Notes under the pieces: generated by a model
What the model was told of the DNA's origin: nothing
Seen by the model: the letters and a program-made list of their open reading frames with translations, nothing else
Database searches by the model: none
DNA from: Anaerolineales bacterium
GTDB lineage: Bacteria > Chloroflexota > Anaerolineae > Anaerolineales > Villigracilaceae
NCBI GenBank assembly: GCA_015075275.1
Contig: JABTUU010000001.1
Coordinates: 1,405,216 to 1,469,215, forward strand
Direction: 5' to 3'
Length of the DNA: 64,000 bases
Position numbers and translations under genes: made by a program
In this document: piece after piece, positions 8,488-17,237 of the stretch
Layout of the letters: each line of letters starts with the position of its first letter
How positions within the stretch are numbered: the stretch's first letter is position 1

Positions 8488-8661
8488 TGCACCTGACGCT
8501 GGGGATTCTGCGCACATCCCAAGCATTTTCACACGCCTCAGCATTTTTCTGGCTGGACGGCTTCGCCGTCCCCGCCCCAGCGCAGGTAACGCAAACCGTT
8601 AGGCGGTTAAAGGTATGTCAAATTCAAGTTATTTCATGTCAAGACAGCGAGAATAAAACTT

Positions 8662-9453
8662 ATGGATGATTTAATACAACAAGGTGCAAACGCTTTCAAA
8701 TCTGGAGACCGTGAGACTGCGAGAAAACTCTTAATTTCCGCAGTTAAACAATATCCTGATAATGAACGTGCTTGGGGTTGGATGTATAGTGTCTGCAATA
8801 CCGACCAAGAGCGTATTCATTGCTTAAAGCAAATCCTACGTATTAACCCAAGTAACCAGAAAGCAAGTCAAACTTTAGGCGAAATGACGAAATCAATTTC
8901 GCCGTCGGTATCATCAAAAACTGAAATAGGCAATCAAAACATCGCTCGCCAAAACGTATCGGTTTCACATGGAGATAAAAATAAAGCAATAACAAAAAAT
9001 AAGGGAATGGCGACAGAAGTTTATCTAATTGCTTTGGCTATTTTTATTTGCGTTGTATTTTCAGGGCTAGGGGCTTGGTATTACAACGATGGTCCGTGTG
9101 GAAAAAGAAAAGTCGAGCAAGCCGTAATACAAATGGATGATTTATTAAACAAATGGATTGATGCTGAAAATATCGCTGGCTCTTCTCCCCGTATATCACT
9201 TGCTTCCCCAATCAGTAACCTGCAATCTGTCCGTACTGAATTAAGTAATTTAGAAGTGCCTGTGTGCATGGAAGCGCCAAAAAGTGAGTTACTCTTGGGG
9301 ATGGAAACATCCATTCAAGGCTATATTGCCTTTCTAGGACAAGAATCCGACTACACTGTTTCAACGTATTTTGATGAAGCCGCAACACACATAAAGAATT
9401 TTACTGACCTAATGAAAGAAGTTCAATCATGCGCTCCTTTCTGTCAACAGTGA
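8662..9453 (+). CDS. TPR-like protein with one membrane anchor (C5, first paralogue)
   Basis: 263 aa. Residues 1-80 form a TPR-like helical repeat: QQGANAFKSGDRETARKLL, then AVKQYPDNERAWGWMYSVC and CLKQILRINPSNQKA. A single hydrophobic span follows at about 114-135 (VYLIALAIFICVVFSGLGAWYY), then an extracytoplasmic domain of ~125 residues with paired cysteines (CMEAPK... and CAPFCQQ at the C-terminus). The next gene shares the same first 80 residues, so the cassette holds a tandem duplication with divergent membrane halves. Likely a protein-interaction module tethered at the membrane; function unknown. Confidence 0.85.
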   Translation: MDDLIQQGANAFKSGDRETARKLLISAVKQYPDNERAWGWMYSVCNTDQERIHCLKQILRINPSNQKASQTLGEMTKSISPSVSSKTEIGNQNIARQNVSVSHGDKNKAITKNKGMATEVYLIALAIFICVVFSGLGAWYYNDGPCGKRKVEQAVIQMDDLLNKWIDAENIAGSSPRISLASPISNLQSVRTELSNLEVPVCMEAPKSELLLGMETSIQGYIAFLGQESDYTVSTYFDEAATHIKNFTDLMKEVQSCAPFCQQ

Positions 9454-9460
9454 GGGTTTT

Positions 9461-10258
9461 ATGGAAAATTTAATCGAGCAAGGTGCAAATGCTTTCAAAT
9501 CTGGAGACCGTGAAACGGCAAAAAAATACTTTATTGCAGCGGTCAAGCAATATCCCAATGATGAACGGGCATGGGGTTGGATGTATAGTGTCTGCAATAC
9601 AGACCAAGAGCGTATTCATTGTCTAAAACAGGTCGTGCGAATTAATCCCAAAAACGAAAAGGCTACTCAGTTGCTTAATCAATTAACAGGATTTGATTTT
9701 CCATTAGATATTCCACAGCCTGCAATTTCAACCTACCAAACGCCCAATATCCCGCCGCCGAATCAAACGCAGAGTACAAATATCGCTCCAATAAAGTCAA
9801 ATGGTTTAGATAATATCAGCATTATCATAATTGTAATTCTTGTTATTCTTTCGATGTTTTGGATGGGAATTGGTTTGTTGCAGATAATTAATTCCCCACT
9901 TCTGGGATTTTGGAATATTTTTATTAGCCTTATAAATTTAAGCATAATACGAGATATAGTTAAGCACTCAAAGAACGCTCTAAATAATTTATATTTTTTA
10001 GCGGTTCTCGGCACGATAGGTGGAGCAATACAAATGGCGACAGGTGCATATTTACAAGCATGTGTAATACCTTTGTATGGCGCATTAGGTGTTCTGGCTT
10101 ATCTAAACCAAGATGTTTATAAGGTAGATACAACTCCTCAAAAGACTGCCGCCCAAAAGAAAAAAGAGAGTTCAGATACAATTCTTTTTTATGTCGCCGT
10201 AGGAATTATGCTTTTATGCATTATTGGGTTAGTTGGTTATGCACTTGCAACTCTTTAA
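9461..10258 (+). CDS. TPR-like multi-pass membrane protein (C5, second paralogue)
   Basis: 265 aa. Residues 1-80 are nearly identical in pattern to the preceding gene (EQGANAFKSGDRETAKKYF, AVKQYPNDERAWGWMYSVCNTDQERIHCLKQ). A Pro/Gln-rich linker (about 85-110) leads to four hydrophobic spans (about 118-138, 145-165, 178-205, 240-262). It starts 7 bp after the first paralogue stop, with a GAGGG site in between, so the two are co-transcribed. Shared N-termini with different membrane parts suggest that both read the same cytoplasmic partner. No catalytic motif seen. Confidence 0.85.
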   Translation: MENLIEQGANAFKSGDRETAKKYFIAAVKQYPNDERAWGWMYSVCNTDQERIHCLKQVVRINPKNEKATQLLNQLTGFDFPLDIPQPAISTYQTPNIPPPNQTQSTNIAPIKSNGLDNISIIIIVILVILSMFWMGIGLLQIINSPLLGFWNIFISLINLSIIRDIVKHSKNALNNLYFLAVLGTIGGAIQMATGAYLQACVIPLYGALGVLAYLNQDVYKVDTTPQKTAAQKKKESSDTILFYVAVGIMLLCIIGLVGYALATL

Positions 10259-10299
10259 ACCAAATACTAAAGCCGTTGCAAAACCCGCCTAACAAAGCG

Positions 10300-12090
10300 T
10301 TCTCAGAAACCGTCATGTCACAAGAGCGGTTGAGAGGGTCGTTCGAGGCGCTGGTCAGAGCAAAGTCAGTGAGCGAAGCGGTGAAAAACCCCAAAATCAC
10401 GAAAGCCGTTAAATGCAAAGCAGGCGTGGCATAAGCGGTCACGCCTTTTTGGTAGGTTGCCCCCTCGCTTAGGCAGGGATGAGTTGGAAGCCCAGCTTCT
10501 GCGCTTTCTTCTTCATGTACTTGATCTGCTGTTCTTTGTACTTCGCCTCGTACTCTTTCACATTGATCGCTTCGTATTCCACCTTGTATTTGAGCATTCT
10601 ATAGACCACCCGCGCAATGGCGTGCGCCGTGGCGACGGTCGCTTGCGCTTTATCCAGCCGCGACTTCAAGCGCCGATACAGCGACCCAAACACACAGTCC
10701 GCTTGTTTGACCGATTGCGCCGCCATCCGAAAGGCTTGCCCGGCGCGGTTCTTCGTCTTCAGCGTCTTATTCTTTAACACCTTCGCTCCCGAGATTTCGT
10801 GCTTCGGCGCCAGTCCCAACCACGAACAGAAATGCTTCTCGCTCGGAAACTTCGACATGTCCGTCCCCACCTCCATAATGACCGTTTGCGCCAGCGACAC
10901 CCCAAACCCATCTACCACGCTCAAGTCCACGCCGCTGATGCGCTTCAAATGCTTGCGGATCTCCGCCTGTTTCTGCGGCGCATTCTTGCTGTGCGAGTTG
11001 CGCTTCTTTTGCGGTAAGGTCTTCACTTCGCCCCCTTCCCAATTCGGCCGCGTCAATGCGTACATCCGATCAATCTCCGCATCGCATTCTTCCACTTGCT
11101 TCGTGTAAAAGTCGTACATCTCCAGCGATTGCTGGACGATGAAGAGATGTTCTGCCCGCCACGTTCCGGTCAACGCTTGACCAATCTCTTCGGCGCTCTT
11201 CTTGCAGTTTCGATCTCGCATCGCCGCCAGTGTTTGCGGCTCTCGCTCGCCCGCCACGATCGCGCGGATGATCCGCAATCCCGTCTCGCCCGTTATGTCG
11301 CTCAAGGCTTGCGATAACTGCACGTTCATTTGCAGTAAGGCTTTCTGCATGTGTTGGATATGCGGTGAACGATGTTCCACCAATTGATTGCGGTGGCGCA
11401 ACAGGGTTCGCAAGGCGACCAGTTCTCCCGACGGTCGAAACGAGCTTTCCAGCAGTCCGTAACTGTGCAGGGTTTGGATCCATTGCGCATCTTGGATGTC
11501 GCTCTTCCGCCCGGGCGCTCTCCGCAATGACCGCGAACTAATCAGCAGGCACTTAAAACCCTGCCGTTCCAGTTCTTCAAACAACGGAATCCAATAGACC
11601 CCTGTGCTTTCCATGGCGACAGTTTTTACTTGATGCTCCCGCAACCATTTCCCGATGTTCTGCAAGTCCACCGTATAGTTGCCGAAGGCTTTTACGATCT
11701 GCATATTGCCATCGCCCGCCACGCACACCACAATCTCTTCCGCCCCAATATCCACTCCAGCCGCATATTCATTCACCTGACTCATCCCCGCAAACGGATG
11801 CGCTTCTTCCATGCCTTTCGTGCGCCTGCCTCTTCTTTTCATTTCCATTTACTCCTTTTTGAGATGTGTTGGCAAGCTCGGTCACTTGAGGAAATTAGCT
11901 TTCTCATCGGGGTCGCCCACTACGCCGCCAGTAGTCAAATCAATTTGACCGAAAACCACGGTGCACCGCGGTGGTCGCACAAGGCGCCATCCACTGCTTT
12001 GTTCGGCTTGCCTGCTTGCCATTCCGGAGTATACTGTCCCTATCGCTCGACGGTTTCTTCCGTATCAAATGATGCCCGCTTCTTTGTGGG
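10300..12090 (-). mobile_element. ISa copy 4 (complete, 1,791 bp)
   Basis: Same length and insertion point as copy 3; right flank resumes TGCACCCGACG. Confidence 0.95.
10469..11848 (-). CDS. IS110-family transposase, ISa copy 4
   Basis: Intact 459-aa protein identical in sequence to the copy at 6866-8245, with the same DEDD residues and the same start and ribosome site. Confidence 0.95.
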   Translation of the reverse strand: MEMKRRGRRTKGMEEAHPFAGMSQVNEYAAGVDIGAEEIVVCVAGDGNMQIVKAFGNYTVDLQNIGKWLREHQVKTVAMESTGVYWIPLFEELERQGFKCLLISSRSLRRAPGRKSDIQDAQWIQTLHSYGLLESSFRPSGELVALRTLLRHRNQLVEHRSPHIQHMQKALLQMNVQLSQALSDITGETGLRIIRAIVAGEREPQTLAAMRDRNCKKSAEEIGQALTGTWRAEHLFIVQQSLEMYDFYTKQVEECDAEIDRMYALTRPNWEGGEVKTLPQKKRNSHSKNAPQKQAEIRKHLKRISGVDLSVVDGFGVSLAQTVIMEVGTDMSKFPSEKHFCSWLGLAPKHEISGAKVLKNKTLKTKNRAGQAFRMAAQSVKQADCVFGSLYRRLKSRLDKAQATVATAHAIARVVYRMLKYKVEYEAINVKEYEAKYKEQQIKYMKKKAQKLGFQLIPA

Positions 12091-12238
12091 TGCACCCGAC
12101 GTGTGGGATTCTGCGGCATTTTCAAGCATTTTTCTAGCCTCAGCATTTTCCTGCTCCCAAGCATTGTCCACGCCCGCCCACACGCGGGTAACGCAAACCG
12201 TTCGGCGGCAAGTGTAAGTTTCATCATATGGAGAGATT

Positions 12239-13273
12239 ATGTTTGACCTTTTTCTGAACACAGCCAAACTAATAACATCTGAAGACGCCAGAAAAAGTGC
12301 ATCCGCAATTCTTGAATTAATACGCCGTTCTCCCGAATGGCAAAAGGATATTTGCACATTAGAAGCAAGCATTAAAAGGTCATATGTTGAGCAAGCGATT
12401 TTGCTTTCTGACTTGACAACGACTAAAATGGAAAATCTTCATTTTGACAGCGAAGCAATTACGGCATTTAAAGTTATTTTCTTAGAATTAATCCGCAATG
12501 CATTTGAGCATGGTTGCAAATCCGATAAAGACGCTGTAAAAATCATTATCGAAATTACCAAGACCTATGTGGGGTTAAGTATAGTAAACCCCAAAGGTAA
12601 AAAGTTCGCCCCAGATAATATTATTGCGTCAAATAAATCATCTTTGAGCAAAAACCCTTCGTTATTAAGGGGGCGTGGGTTGCTGTTAGTAAAACAACTA
12701 TCAGATACACTCACAACCATTGAAAATGGCGCTGGAATAAAGGCTGTGGTCTATTCAGATAGAATACAATTTGACTCTGATGTCTTTGAAGGTCTTATTG
12801 TAATTACTGTAAAATCTGGTTTTTACAATCCATCGTTATCTGAAAGGCTCGGAGATGAAATTGCAAAATTACCACAGTTAGATGTCATTTTGAATTTTAG
12901 TGATTTCGGGCTTGGAACGGACTTATCGAGAAAAATAATTGAATTGAACATAAAATCAGCCGCTCGTCAAAAAATAATAGCGATTATCAATGACGACAGC
13001 AATATTATGTTGCCGTCAGACATGGTTGCATATACTTGGCGAGAAGCGTTACAAAAACTTGATAAGATAGAACTAAAGGAAATTCTGCCTCCCCAATATC
13101 AAGACCCTGAATTTTTTTCGGGACGATTTCTAGTAGATGATGAAGATGACATTCAAGAACCTAATATTATTGAAGAAAATGGCGTTGTGGGGTATTGTCC
13201 TCTTCATGGACCTTATGACCCAACATTGGGAAAATGTCCATTTCCACATCGTCAAATATTAGGAGACGAATAA
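12239..13273 (+). CDS. GHKL ATPase (anti-sigma kinase type) fused to STAS-like domain (C6)
   Basis: 344 aa. Residues about 70-165 form a histidine-kinase-like ATPase: N-box ELIRNAFEHG (N87, E90, H91) and G-loop LRGRGLLLVKQLSD (G144, G146). The usual DxG of the G1 box is replaced by NPKG (about 117-120), so ATP binding may be altered. Residues about 175-285 look like a DUF4325/STAS-type domain (FEGLIVITVKSGF, VILNFSDFG). The C-terminus has a possible zinc knuckle, CPLHGPYDPTLGKCPFPH. RsbW-like kinases and STAS partners normally are separate proteins that switch sigma factors; here they are one chain. Target unknown. GAGAG ribosome site precedes ATG. Confidence 0.8.
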   Translation: MFDLFLNTAKLITSEDARKSASAILELIRRSPEWQKDICTLEASIKRSYVEQAILLSDLTTTKMENLHFDSEAITAFKVIFLELIRNAFEHGCKSDKDAVKIIIEITKTYVGLSIVNPKGKKFAPDNIIASNKSSLSKNPSLLRGRGLLLVKQLSDTLTTIENGAGIKAVVYSDRIQFDSDVFEGLIVITVKSGFYNPSLSERLGDEIAKLPQLDVILNFSDFGLGTDLSRKIIELNIKSAARQKIIAIINDDSNIMLPSDMVAYTWREALQKLDKIELKEILPPQYQDPEFFSGRFLVDDEDDIQEPNIIEENGVVGYCPLHGPYDPTLGKCPFPHRQILGDE

Positions 13274-13323
13274 TAATGAATTTGTGGTCTTTTTAAGTCA
13301 ATGAGTCTTGCGTTCACAGAGCC

Positions 13324-13453
13324 GCCGAACAAAGCGTGCAGTGGACGGTGGGGATTCTGCGGCATTTTTGGGCTTTTTCTACACCCGAACAGAATCCTGC
13401 TCTCGAAGTTTTATCTACGCCCGCCCCACCGCCACTAACGCAAACCGTTGGGT
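13324..13453 (+). repeat. attC6, intact
   Basis: R'' GCCGAAC (13324-13330), complement of the C6 opening GTTCGGC; R' GTTGGGT (13447-13453). Confidence 0.93.
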
Positions 13454-13508
13454 GCTTGTCAAAAAATGCGTTTGAAGCATTAAAGAATACAAAGGAGAGA
13501 TTATACAA

Positions 13509-14420
13509 ATGAAAAAAATAATGCTTTTTCTTACATCTATAATGTTATTCTTATTAACTTCCTGTAGTGGTAGTAACAAAACTGCGGCTGACCGCAGTGA
13601 GTATGAGCCGTCTCTCGTAGCATATGGATACCAAGTAAAAGATGTTGGCGATGGTATGAGTCTCGGAACTCTCTATCTTGCCTTTGAGAACACAAAGAGT
13701 CGTTTTGTGCCAGTTGGAAGTTCAAGGTGGGGCTATAGTGTAGAAGACGCTTATGTTGAAACACAGGAAGGAAAGACTTATCCAATTAAGGTATATGCAG
13801 ATTATGGTAGTTTTGCAAAAGCGGCAGGGAACGCACAATCTAACGACAACTATATTTCATTGAGTATGCCCAGTATGCCACCTGGTTTCCGTATATATAA
13901 ATGGATGGATGCTAGTGCAGGTAAAGCAGGGGGGAATTATGTGCTTGAATTCAGGTTTGCAACGATTGCCCATCCTACAAAAATTGTTTTTCCAAATAAA
14001 CAAGAGTGGAATATATCATTGAACGAAGTGCCAAATAATTTACTAATGCCTATTGCCTCATCTGCTGAAAACATCCCATCGCTTACATCTTTCAATGGCA
14101 AGGTGTTATTAGACGATAAAGATAAACTACTCATTACATTGGGAAAGTGCAAAGTAAAGTCAGGAACTGGCTATATTGAAATTGTTTCTTATAATCGGGA
14201 TAATTTTTATTCCCAAGCCGAAATTATCACTTTTCCTGCGTTGGCATATGTTGAAAATGGGGAAGTGACCTATATAGACACACGAAGAATAAACCCAAAT
14301 GTTGGACCTGGGCAAACAGTTGTCGAAGATGTATGGGGCTTTAAACAAAGTAGCGATTATGTCATTTTTTATTGGCGAGATGGCACATACGATGTAGCCA
14401 AAATTAGCGGTTGCCAGTAA
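13509..14420 (+). CDS. Uncharacterised lipoprotein (C7)
   Basis: 303 aa. The N-terminus MKKIMLFLTSIMLFLLTSC is a lipoprotein signal with lipobox LTSC, Cys at residue 19. An AAAGGAGAG ribosome site precedes the ATG. The mature part is mostly beta-rich with no motif I can assign; residues about 35-150 resemble a DUF4352-like stress or immunoglobulin-like fold (LGTLYLAFENTKSR, YAYVETQEGKTYPIK-type strands), which is a guess. Sole gene of C7, so it is presumably an envelope-exposed accessory protein. Confidence 0.8.
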   Translation: MKKIMLFLTSIMLFLLTSCSGSNKTAADRSEYEPSLVAYGYQVKDVGDGMSLGTLYLAFENTKSRFVPVGSSRWGYSVEDAYVETQEGKTYPIKVYADYGSFAKAAGNAQSNDNYISLSMPSMPPGFRIYKWMDASAGKAGGNYVLEFRFATIAHPTKIVFPNKQEWNISLNEVPNNLLMPIASSAENIPSLTSFNGKVLLDDKDKLLITLGKCKVKSGTGYIEIVSYNRDNFYSQAEIITFPALAYVENGEVTYIDTRRINPNVGPGQTVVEDVWGFKQSSDYVIFYWRDGTYDVAKISGCQ

Positions 14421-14473
14421 TGGTAAAAATTTATCCCAGAGAGTCTTCAAGTTCAAACGCACCCAACAAAGCG

Positions 14474-16260
14474 TTCTCAGAAACCGTCATGTCACAAGAG
14501 CGGTTGAGAGGGTCGTTCGAGGCGCTGGTCAGAGCAAAGTCAGTGAGCGAAGCGGTGAAAAACCCCAAAATCACGAAAGTTAGTTAATGCAAAGCAGGCG
14601 TGGCATAAGCGGTCACGCCTTTTTGGTAGGTTGCCCCCTCGCTTTCAGGCAGGGATGAGTTGGAAGCCCAGCTCTGCGCTTTCTTCTTCATGTACTTGAT
14701 CTGCTGTTCTTTGTACTTCGCCTCGTACTCTTTCACATTGATCGCTTCGTATTCCACCTTGTATTTGAGCATTCTATAGACCACCCGCGCAATGGCGTGC
14801 GCCGTGGCGACGGTCGCTTGCGCTTTATCCAGCCGCGACTTCAAGCGCCGATACAGCGACCCAAACACACAGTCCGCTTGTTTGACCGATTGCGCGCCGC
14901 CATCCGAAAGGCTTGCCCGGCGCGGTTCTTCGTCTTCAGCGTCTTATTCTTTAACACCTTCGTCCCGAGATTTCGTGCTTCGGCGCCAGTCCCAACCACG
15001 AACAGAAATGCTTCTCGCTCGGAAACTTCGACATGTCCGTCCCCACCTCCATAATGACCGTTTGCGCCAGCGACACCCCAAACCCATCTACCACGCTCAA
15101 GTCCACGCCGCTGATGCGCTTCAAATGCTTGCGGATCTCCGCCTGTTTCTGCGGCGCATTCTTGCTGTGCGAGTTGCGCTTCTTTTGCGGTAAGGTCTTC
15201 ACTTCGCCCCTTCCCAATTCGGCCGCGTCAATGCGTACATCCGATCAATCTCCGCATCGCATTCTTCCACTTGCTTCGTGTAAAGTCGTACATCCCAGCG
15301 ATTGCTGGACGATGAAGAGATGTTCTGCCCGCCACGTTCCGTCAACGCTTGACCAATCTCTTCGGCGCTCTTCTTGCAGTTTCGATCTCGCATCGCCGCC
15401 AGTGTTTGCGGCTCTCGCTCGCCCGCCACGATCGCGCGGATGATCCGCAATCCCGTCTCGCCCGTGATGTCGCTCTGGCTTGCGATAACTGCACGTTCAT
15501 TTGCAGTAAGGCTTTCTGCATGTGTTGGATATGCGAGTGAACGATGTTCCACCAATTGATTGCGGTGGCGCAACAGGGTTCGCAAGGCGACCAGTTCTCC
15601 TGACGGTCGAAACGAGCTTTTCCAGCAGTCCGTAACTGTGCAGGGTTTGGATCCATTGCGCATCTTGATGTCGCTCTTCCGCCCGGGCGCCTCCGCAATG
15701 ACCGCGAACTAATCAGCAGGCACTTAAAACCCTGCCGTTCCAGTTCTTCAAACAACGGAATCCAATAGACCCTGTGCTTTCCATGGCGACAGTTTTACTT
15801 GATGCTCCTGCAACCATTTCCCGATGTTCTGCAAGTCCACCGTATAGTTGCCGAAGGCTTTACGATCTGCATATTGCCATCGCCCGCCACGCACACCACA
15901 ATCTCTTCCGCCCCAATATCCACTCCAGCCGCATATTCATTCACCTGACTCATCCCCGCAAACGGATGCGCTTCTTCCATGCTTTCGTGCGCCTGCCTCT
16001 TCTTTTCATTTCCATTTACTCCTTTTTGAGATGTGTTGGCAAAGCTCGGTCACTTGAGGAAATTAGCTTTCTCATCGGGGTCGCCCACTACGCCGCCAGT
16101 AGTCAAATCAATTTGACCGAAAACCACGGTGCACCGCGGTGGTCGCACAAGGCGCCATCCACTGCTTTGTTCGGCTTGCCTGCTTGCCATTCCCGGGAGT
16201 ATACTGTCCCTATCGCTCGACGGTTTCTTCCGTATCAAATGATGCCCGCTTCTTTGTGGG
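14474..16260 (-). mobile_element. ISa copy 5 (frameshifted, 1,787 bp)
   Basis: Ends and position as in the intact copies; several single-base gains and losses, e.g. GGGAGTATAC with an extra CG near 16193 and lost bases in C runs. Confidence 0.92.
14644..16015 (-). pseudogene. IS110-family transposase, frameshifted (ISa copy 5)
   Basis: All segments of the 459-aa protein are present in order, spread over three frames. The stop region reads CGCTTTCAGG instead of CGCTTAGG, and a triplet-scale loss occurs at the LSQALSD region (GTCGCTCTGG for GTCGCTCAAGG). Lesions again cluster at homopolymers. Confidence 0.85.
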
Positions 16261-16411
16261 TGCACTTGACGGGTGGGATTCTGCGCCATTTTCGGGCATT
16301 TTTCTACACCCGAACAGAATCCTGCTCCCAAAGTTTTATCTACGCCCGCCCACCCGCAAGTAACGCAAACCGTTAGCCGCCTGTCCTGCAAAATATATAT
16401 CGGAGTAAAGT

Positions 16412-17206
16412 ATGCAAAAAACAACCTTTGCAGTCCAGCAAATGGATTGTGCATCTGAAGAACAATTAGTACGGCTGAAACTTCAAGAAGTCAGCAATAT
16501 ATCTTCTTTGCAGTTTGACCTTGCCAATCGCAAGTTGGATGTTTTCCACACAGGCGATTATCAATTAATTTTTGAAGCACTTAACAGTTTGCAACTCGAC
16601 ACAACTCTGATTGAAAGTGGCGCAACAGATGAGTTTGTACCAACTGGCAAGGATAGTTTAGAGCGAAAATTGCTTTGGCAGGTTCTGTCTATTAACTTTT
16701 TCTTTTTTGCTCTAGAAATATTAATGGGTTTCATCTCCAATTCAATGGGGCTTGTTGCCGATAGTTTAGATATGCTGGCAGACAGCCTTGTTTATGGGCT
16801 TGCACTTTTTGCAATTGGCGGAACAACTGCCAAGAAAAAGAATATCGCCAAAGCAAGTGGGTATTTCCAAATAGTTCTGGCTATTTTTGGTATTACCGAA
16901 GTAATCAGGCGTTTTCTTGGGTTTGGCGATGTCCCTACATTTCAAATGATGATTGTTATTTCATTGCTTGCTTTGATTGGAAATGCAACCAGTTTGTTTT
17001 TGCTTCAAAAAAGTAAAAACACGGAAGCCCACATGCAAGCCAGCATGATTTTCACTTCCAATGATGTGATAATCAACATCGGCGTTATTCTCGCTGGTGT
17101 ATTGGTTTTTGTAACAGATTCCAAAATTCCTGATTTGGTTGTCGGAGCAATTGTATTTTTTATTGTTGCGCGTGGCGCATATCGTATATTGCAAATTGCA
17201 AAGTAG
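16412..17206 (+). CDS. Cation diffusion facilitator transporter with N-terminal HMA-like domain (C8)
   Basis: 264 aa. Residues 1-75 resemble a heavy-metal-associated fold (TFAVQQMDCASEEQLVRLKL) but keep a single Cys13 instead of CxxC. Residues about 85-264 are the membrane domain with about six spans; the second span motif DSLDMLADS (about 115-123) holds the Asp pair expected for the metal site, and ASMIFTSNDVIINIGV in span five carries a second D. Short for the family, with no C-terminal cytoplasmic domain. Probably exports divalent metal against protons. Ribosome site GGAG precedes ATG. Only gene of C8. Confidence 0.85.
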   Translation: MQKTTFAVQQMDCASEEQLVRLKLQEVSNISSLQFDLANRKLDVFHTGDYQLIFEALNSLQLDTTLIESGATDEFVPTGKDSLERKLLWQVLSINFFFFALEILMGFISNSMGLVADSLDMLADSLVYGLALFAIGGTTAKKKNIAKASGYFQIVLAIFGITEVIRRFLGFGDVPTFQMMIVISLLALIGNATSLFLLQKSKNTEAHMQASMIFTSNDVIINIGVILAGVLVFVTDSKIPDLVVGAIVFFIVARGAYRILQIAK

Positions 17207-17237
17207 TCTATTAACAAAAACGGCGGCTAACAAAGCG

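Larger units (their letters stand above)
6684..8604 (+). repeat. attC4, split by ISa copy 3
   Basis: R'' GCCCAAC (6684-6690); resumes at 8488 after the insertion; R' GTTAGGC at 8598-8604. Confidence 0.92.
10287..12206 (+). repeat. attC5, split by ISa copy 4
   Basis: R'' GCCTAAC (10287-10293), complement of the C5 opening GTTAGGC; R' GTTCGGC at 12200-12206. Confidence 0.92.
14461..16378 (+). repeat. attC7, split by ISa copy 5
   Basis: R'' ACCCAAC (14461-14467), complement of the C7 opening GTTGGGT; R' GTTAGCC at 16372-16378. Confidence 0.92.
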
